From NCBI GenBank assembly GCA_905214105.1, contig CAJMKK010000001.1, positions 62,001 through 126,000 of the forward strand: 64,000 nt of DNA. Direction: 5' to 3'. Positions within the stretch are counted from its first letter, which is position 1. Each line of letters starts with the position of its first letter. The DNA comes from an uncultured bacterium (GTDB lineage Bacteria > Actinomycetota > Coriobacteriia > Coriobacteriales > Coriobacteriaceae). This document shows, one piece after another, positions 61,165-64,000 of the stretch. A program made the position numbers and the translations under genes. The notes beneath the pieces were generated by a model. It was not told where the DNA came from and did not search any database. It saw only the letters and a list, made by a program, of their open reading frames with translations.

Positions 61165-62100
61165 ATGATCCTCACCGTTACGATGAACCCGTCCGTCGAT
61201 ACACGCTATCAGCTCGATGAGCTCATTATCGACGACGTTAACCGTGTGACGCCCGAAAAGACCGCCGGCGGCAAGGGTCTCAACGTGGCCCGTGTGCTGG
61301 GTCAGCTGGGCGACGACGTTGTGGCAACTGGTCTACTCGGCGGCCACATGGGCGCCTACATGGCCGAGCTCATGGATGCTAACGGCATTAAGAATGATTT
61401 TGTACCCATCAAGGGCGAGACTCGTATTTGCCTTAACATCCTCCACGCCGGCAACCAGACCGAGCTACTCGAGAGCGGCCCGACGATTGCCCCCGAGGAG
61501 CTCGATGCCTTTACCGCCAAGTTCGCCGAGCTTGCGAGCAAGGCCGCTGTCGTTACCATCTCGGGTTCGCTGCCCCGTGGTGTCGAGGCGGGCTACTACG
61601 CCAAGATCACGGGTATTGCCGAGAACGCCGGCGCCAAGGTGCTGCTCGATACCTCGGGTGCTTCGCTCGAGGCCGCCCTTAAGTCCGAAATTAAGCCCGA
61701 GCTGGTCAAGCCTAACCTGACCGAGATTAACGGCCTTCTGGGCACGAGCTTTACCACCGACGATGTGGACGAGCTCCGCGCCGCGCTCGCCTCTGATGCC
61801 CGCTTCTCCGATATCCCCTGGGTCGTCGTGTCCATGGGCGCTGCCGGCTCCGTGGGCTTCCATAATGGCCGTGCATTCCGCGCCAAGACCCCCGATATCC
61901 CCGCCGTTAACGCTACGGGCTCTGGCGATTCGACCATTGCCGGCTTCGCGCATGCGATTGCTGCTGGCGCGGATGACGAGACGGTGCTGCGTACCGCCAA
62001 CACCTGCGGCAAGCTCAATGCCATGGATCCCATGACCGGCCATCTGGTCATGGACCGTTGGGACGAGGTCTACAACGGCGTTGTCGTGACCGAGCTGTAA
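61165..62100 (+). CDS. PfkB-family sugar-phosphate kinase (tagatose-6-phosphate kinase / 1-phosphofructokinase type)
   Basis: 311 residues. LacC/FruK group: ILTVTMNPSVDTRYQLDELI at the start, AGGKGLNVARVLGQLG (substrate loop), VKPNLTEINGLLG, VVVSMGAAGSVGF, and the catalytic anion-hole motif NATGSGDSTIAGFAH with base Asp. In this cluster the natural role is phosphorylation of tagatose-6-phosphate from AgaS to tagatose-1,6-bisphosphate. Fructose-1-phosphate kinase is the alternative. No bisphosphate aldolase gene is in the window to complete the route. AAGGAG precedes the ATG. Confidence 0.87.
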   Translation: MILTVTMNPSVDTRYQLDELIIDDVNRVTPEKTAGGKGLNVARVLGQLGDDVVATGLLGGHMGAYMAELMDANGIKNDFVPIKGETRICLNILHAGNQTELLESGPTIAPEELDAFTAKFAELASKAAVVTISGSLPRGVEAGYYAKITGIAENAGAKVLLDTSGASLEAALKSEIKPELVKPNLTEINGLLGTSFTTDDVDELRAALASDARFSDIPWVVVSMGAAGSVGFHNGRAFRAKTPDIPAVNATGSGDSTIAGFAHAIAAGADDETVLRTANTCGKLNAMDPMTGHLVMDRWDEVYNGVVVTEL

Positions 62101-62133
62101 AAGCCTGGGCGTCGGCCCCGGCATTGCTTGCTA

Positions 62134-62265
62134 GCTCATGTCGACGACAAGTGCGGTAGCATTATGCTGGGGCGCGACGCCGAGTTTGTCGTGTTCAATC
62201 CCGACCTTACCCTGGTCGAGGCGTATGTGGGTGGCAACAGCATCGGTAACGCGTTTGCCGATTAG
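62134..62265 (+). pseudogene. 3' fragment of a second nagA
   Basis: Forty-three codons and a stop that match the C-terminus of the NagA at 58238: KCGSIMLGRDAEFVVF against KCGSIMPGRDADFVVF, then LTLVEAYVGG against LTLVETYVGG, and SIGNAFAD against SVGNAFTE. By hand, 31 of 43 residues agree. There is no start, no ribosome site and none of the catalytic part, so it is a relic. It lies between the kinase and the YhcH-family gene. Confidence 0.85.
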
Positions 62266-62297
62266 CCGCCAAAGAAGCGATCCGAGAGGGGATTTAG

Positions 62298-62771
62298 ATG
62301 ATTTACGGTGCATTGGGCGATATCGAGGAGTACCGCGGAATGCTCAAGGGCCTCGACGTGCTGATCGACTGGCTCGAGGAGAACGACCCGGCACAGCTCG
62401 AGGTCGGCAGCCATCCGATTTTGGGTGAGAAGGTCTTTGCGAACGTCATGTCTCCCACGACGCGTCCCGAGGCTGAGGCTCACTATGAGACGCATCAGCG
62501 CTATCACGACCTGCAGATCGACGTCGAGGGTCGCGAGGCCTTCAAGGTCGCTACGGGCAGCCTGACGCTGGTCCAGGAGTTTGACGAGAAGGACGACTAT
62601 GATCTGGTCGATTCCGACGCTTCGATCGCCGGCGATCTTGCCGACGACAAATTCGCGCTGTTCGTTGCCGGCGAGCCCCACATGCCCACGCTCGAGTTCC
62701 CGGGCGATGGCGCACAGCCGGTCAAGAAGATCTGCTTTAAGTTGCTTGCCGACGCTTACTGGGAGGAGTAA
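62298..62771 (+). CDS. YhcH/YjgK/YiaL family protein
   Basis: 157 residues, the full length of this cupin-fold family (EbgC, TabA, YhcH). MIYGALGDIEEYRGMLKGLD at the start and the metal-binding stretch YETHQRYHDLQIDVEGREAF are diagnostic; late blocks are KFALFVAGEPHMPTLEFPGD and VKKICFKLL. Members occur beside sialic acid, sugar-acid and galactoside genes and may handle sugar anomers or intermediates, but the reaction is not established. GAGAGGGG precedes the ATG, and a terminator follows. Confidence 0.9.
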   Translation: MIYGALGDIEEYRGMLKGLDVLIDWLEENDPAQLEVGSHPILGEKVFANVMSPTTRPEAEAHYETHQRYHDLQIDVEGREAFKVATGSLTLVQEFDEKDDYDLVDSDASIAGDLADDKFALFVAGEPHMPTLEFPGDGAQPVKKICFKLLADAYWEE

Positions 62772-62830
62772 CGCGCTGCTCGTCTGAGCTGCTCGTCTGA
62801 TGGCGTGATTCCATTGAGGAGCGCGCTTGG

Positions 62831-62879
62831 GCCCCGCTGATCGCGGTTCCTTTGGGGATTGCGGTTGGCGGGGCTTTTT
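62831..62879 (+). terminator. Terminator after the YhcH-family gene
   Basis: GCCCCGC (62831-62837) pairs with GCGGGGC (62868-62874), with a 30-base apical part, followed by TTTTT. Confidence 0.75.
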
Positions 62880-62945
62880 GTTGAGTAGGGGAGTTGCCGG
62901 CGGCGTTGTGCTTGGATTGGCGGATGTGCGCCCGAAATCGGCAAC

Positions 62946-62968
62946 AAAAAAGCCGCCCGAAGGCGGCT
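62946..62968 (-). terminator. Terminator of tRNA-Thr
   Basis: On the minus strand AGCCGCC-TTCG-GGCGGCT is followed by TTTTT, 12 bases after the CCA end of the tRNA. Confidence 0.9.
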
Positions 62969-62979
62969 ATCTTGTGCAA

Positions 62980-63055
62980 TGGAGCCAGCGACCGGGCTCG
63001 AACCGGTGACCCCCGCTTTACGAGAGCGGTGCTCTACCAACTGAGCTACGCTGGC
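62980..63055 (-). tRNA. tRNA-Thr (anticodon CGT)
   Basis: Reading the minus strand: acceptor GCCAGCG pairs with CGCTGGC, the D arm is GCTC-AGTTGGTA-GAGC, the anticodon stem CCGCT/AGCGG has loop CTCGTAA (anticodon CGT, decoding ACG), the T arm is CCGGT-TCGAGCC-type, and an encoded CCA ends the gene. All arms pair. Confidence 0.95.
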
Positions 63056-63262
63056 GGCCATGTGATGACGCAACTGAGGCGTCAACGGCTGTTTATGATA
63101 CGGGACATCGCACATCCGCGCAAGTGTTCTGACGGCTTTTCTCACTTTAAATGCACTAATATTAGAGGCGTGATGTCTGCAGTGCCCATTTGGTACTTGA
63201 CCTGCTGTTGAGTTGGTGGCCGACGTCCCGCTCGTATGGGTCTCAAACAGAATGGGGCAGCC

Positions 63263-63745
63263 ATGGCTCAACCCAAGATCCTTCTCACGCGTATCGATGA
63301 CCGTTTCATTTACGGGCAAGACGTTGAGCTGTGGAACGAAGCCGTGGGTTCCAATCTTGTCTTAATCGTCAACGATGAGATCGCGGCGGATTCGCGCCAA
63401 TGGGCACCCATGAGGGTGGCGGCGCCAGAAGTCGTTTGGACGCGGTTTTTCTCGGTGCAAAGGACCATCGACATCATTTATACCGCAACGCCGCGCCAAT
63501 GGATTCTCATCATGGTGGCGTCGCCCACGGATGCACTCGCGCTGGTTAAGGGCGGTGTGCCAATAACCAAGATCAGCATCGGCCATATGCGGGCGAGGGA
63601 GGGCAAGCGCTCTGCAACGCCTGCCATTGCCGTAGACGATACGGACATTGCCGCCTTCAAAGAGTTGCAAAAGCTCGGCATAGAGCTAGAAATCCGTTAT
63701 CTCCCCAGTTCCGCCCCCGACCCCATTGGCAATCTGTTCAACTGA
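63263..63745 (+). CDS. Orphan PTS IIB paralog with active-site His replaced by Tyr
   Basis: 160 residues from the ATG at 63263, collinear without gaps with the IIB at 53475; by hand about 85 of 160 residues are identical (ILLTRID, LVKGGVPI, AAFKELQ). The phosphoacceptor position reads LLTRIDDRFIYGQDVELW: Tyr17 where the functional copy has His17. The next residues also differ (GQD for GQV). It therefore cannot carry phosphate in the usual way. No IIA, IIC or IID is beside it. It may be decaying, or may serve as a sensor or decoy subunit of the PTS. Confidence 0.88.
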   Translation: MAQPKILLTRIDDRFIYGQDVELWNEAVGSNLVLIVNDEIAADSRQWAPMRVAAPEVVWTRFFSVQRTIDIIYTATPRQWILIMVASPTDALALVKGGVPITKISIGHMRAREGKRSATPAIAVDDTDIAAFKELQKLGIELEIRYLPSSAPDPIGNLFN

Positions 63746-64000
63746 TCCCTTGGGGACGGAGGAAAACGGATCATTTTGCCCTTGCGAGGGATGCGCGCGA
63801 TGCCGCCTGTCAAAAACTATGCCCATTTACTACGTTTGATTGGCTATCGTCGAGCATGTTGAATTTGAGATAAACAAAACCGCAGGTATACTGCTCACAA
63901 ATGTAACAAAAACCGGTGCATGGTCGAGCATCCCGGGCTAAACGTAGTAAATGGGCATAGTTTTGATATGTCACTCATACAGTCACAGAAAAAACGAGCC
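63746..64000. other. Gene-free window end
   Basis: No gene seen. It begins with a phrase GGGGACGGAGGAAAACGGATC (63752-63772) reminiscent of GGGACGGGGATTAAAGAATC at 14960, then holds the inverted-repeat element listed at 63813-63964. Confidence 0.5.
63813..63964. mobile_element. MITE-like element with 25-bp perfect terminal inverted repeats
   Basis: Bases 63813-63837 (beginning AAAACTATGCCCATTTACTA) are the exact reverse complement of 63940-63964. The 102-bp interior is AT-rich, with GTCGAGCAT occurring twice as a direct repeat, and has no ORF. It is different in sequence from the 28158/42721 family. Confidence 0.65.

Noticed and set aside
62138..62428. A 96-codon frame starting inside the nagA relic
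   Set aside because: It is out of frame with the NagA homology and runs into the YhcH-family gene in a wrong frame.

Overview
The window looks like chromosomal DNA from a gut Coriobacteriia member, most likely a Collinsella species. This is a judgement from protein character, not from a database search. The DNA is GC-rich and codons favour G or C at the third position. The gene content is that of a carbohydrate-fermenting anaerobe: mannose-family PTS, Mn-dependent pyrophosphatase, HypA/HypB, several alanine-rich surface or membrane proteins, and many GTG/TTG starts. No prophage, CRISPR array, integrase or transposase gene was seen.

Layout. 1-11.4 kb: an unknown protein cut by the window edge, a small low-GC ORF behind a good promoter, a 1116-residue cell-wall-anchored protein with a CAP domain between two alanine-rich coiled coils, two small membrane or metal-motif proteins, three tandem calcineurin-like phosphoesterases, gluQ, and a DUF2207 membrane protein. 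11.4-28.1 kb: an acetyltransferase, purH, a two-component system, a universal stress protein, uppP, the pcrA helicase, a gntR-manA pair opposite a ROK glucokinase, ppaC, and nhaA behind a structured leader. 28.4-42.7 kb: an aspartate-type aminotransferase, a STAS protein, tatA-tatC-hypA-hypB-topA, a zinc-ribbon membrane protein, tmk-holB-ricT, comF and a putative nuclease-fold protein. 43-51 kb: a solute-binding lipoprotein, hpf, a DegV protein, a dehydrogenase with a remarkable His/Cys-rich tail, two small proteins, NAD-type icd, and an anchored SurA-like protein. 51.1-63.8 kb: an XRE/DUF2975 pair, then an amino-sugar region.

The amino-sugar region (52.7-63.7 kb) reads as an N-acetylgalactosamine pathway. 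A mannose-family PTS (IIA, YajC-like, IIB, IIC, IID) would import the sugar as its 6-phosphate. A GntR repressor gene follows, then AgaS (deaminase/isomerase), a NagA-type deacetylase, an aldose-1-epimerase-like protein, a LacC-type sugar-phosphate kinase and a YhcH-family protein. The same TGGT-TACT-ACCA operator lies before the PTS operon and before agaS, tying the two units to one regulator. No tagatose-bisphosphate aldolase is in the window. A 43-codon relic of a second nagA lies after the kinase gene. An orphan IIB paralog, whose phosphoacceptor His is replaced by Tyr, lies beyond a tRNA-Thr.

The intergenic DNA is rich in structure: two related elements of about 230-240 bp with terminal inverted repeats, a third unrelated one at the window end, three long hairpins of 90-130 nt, a family of repeats with a GGAACGTCCC-like core, and a pair of tandem 26-bp palindromes. 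The best candidates for something undescribed are the structured nhaA leader, the inverted-repeat elements, the His/Cys-tailed dehydrogenase, the His-to-Tyr IIB paralog and the CAP/coiled-coil surface protein.
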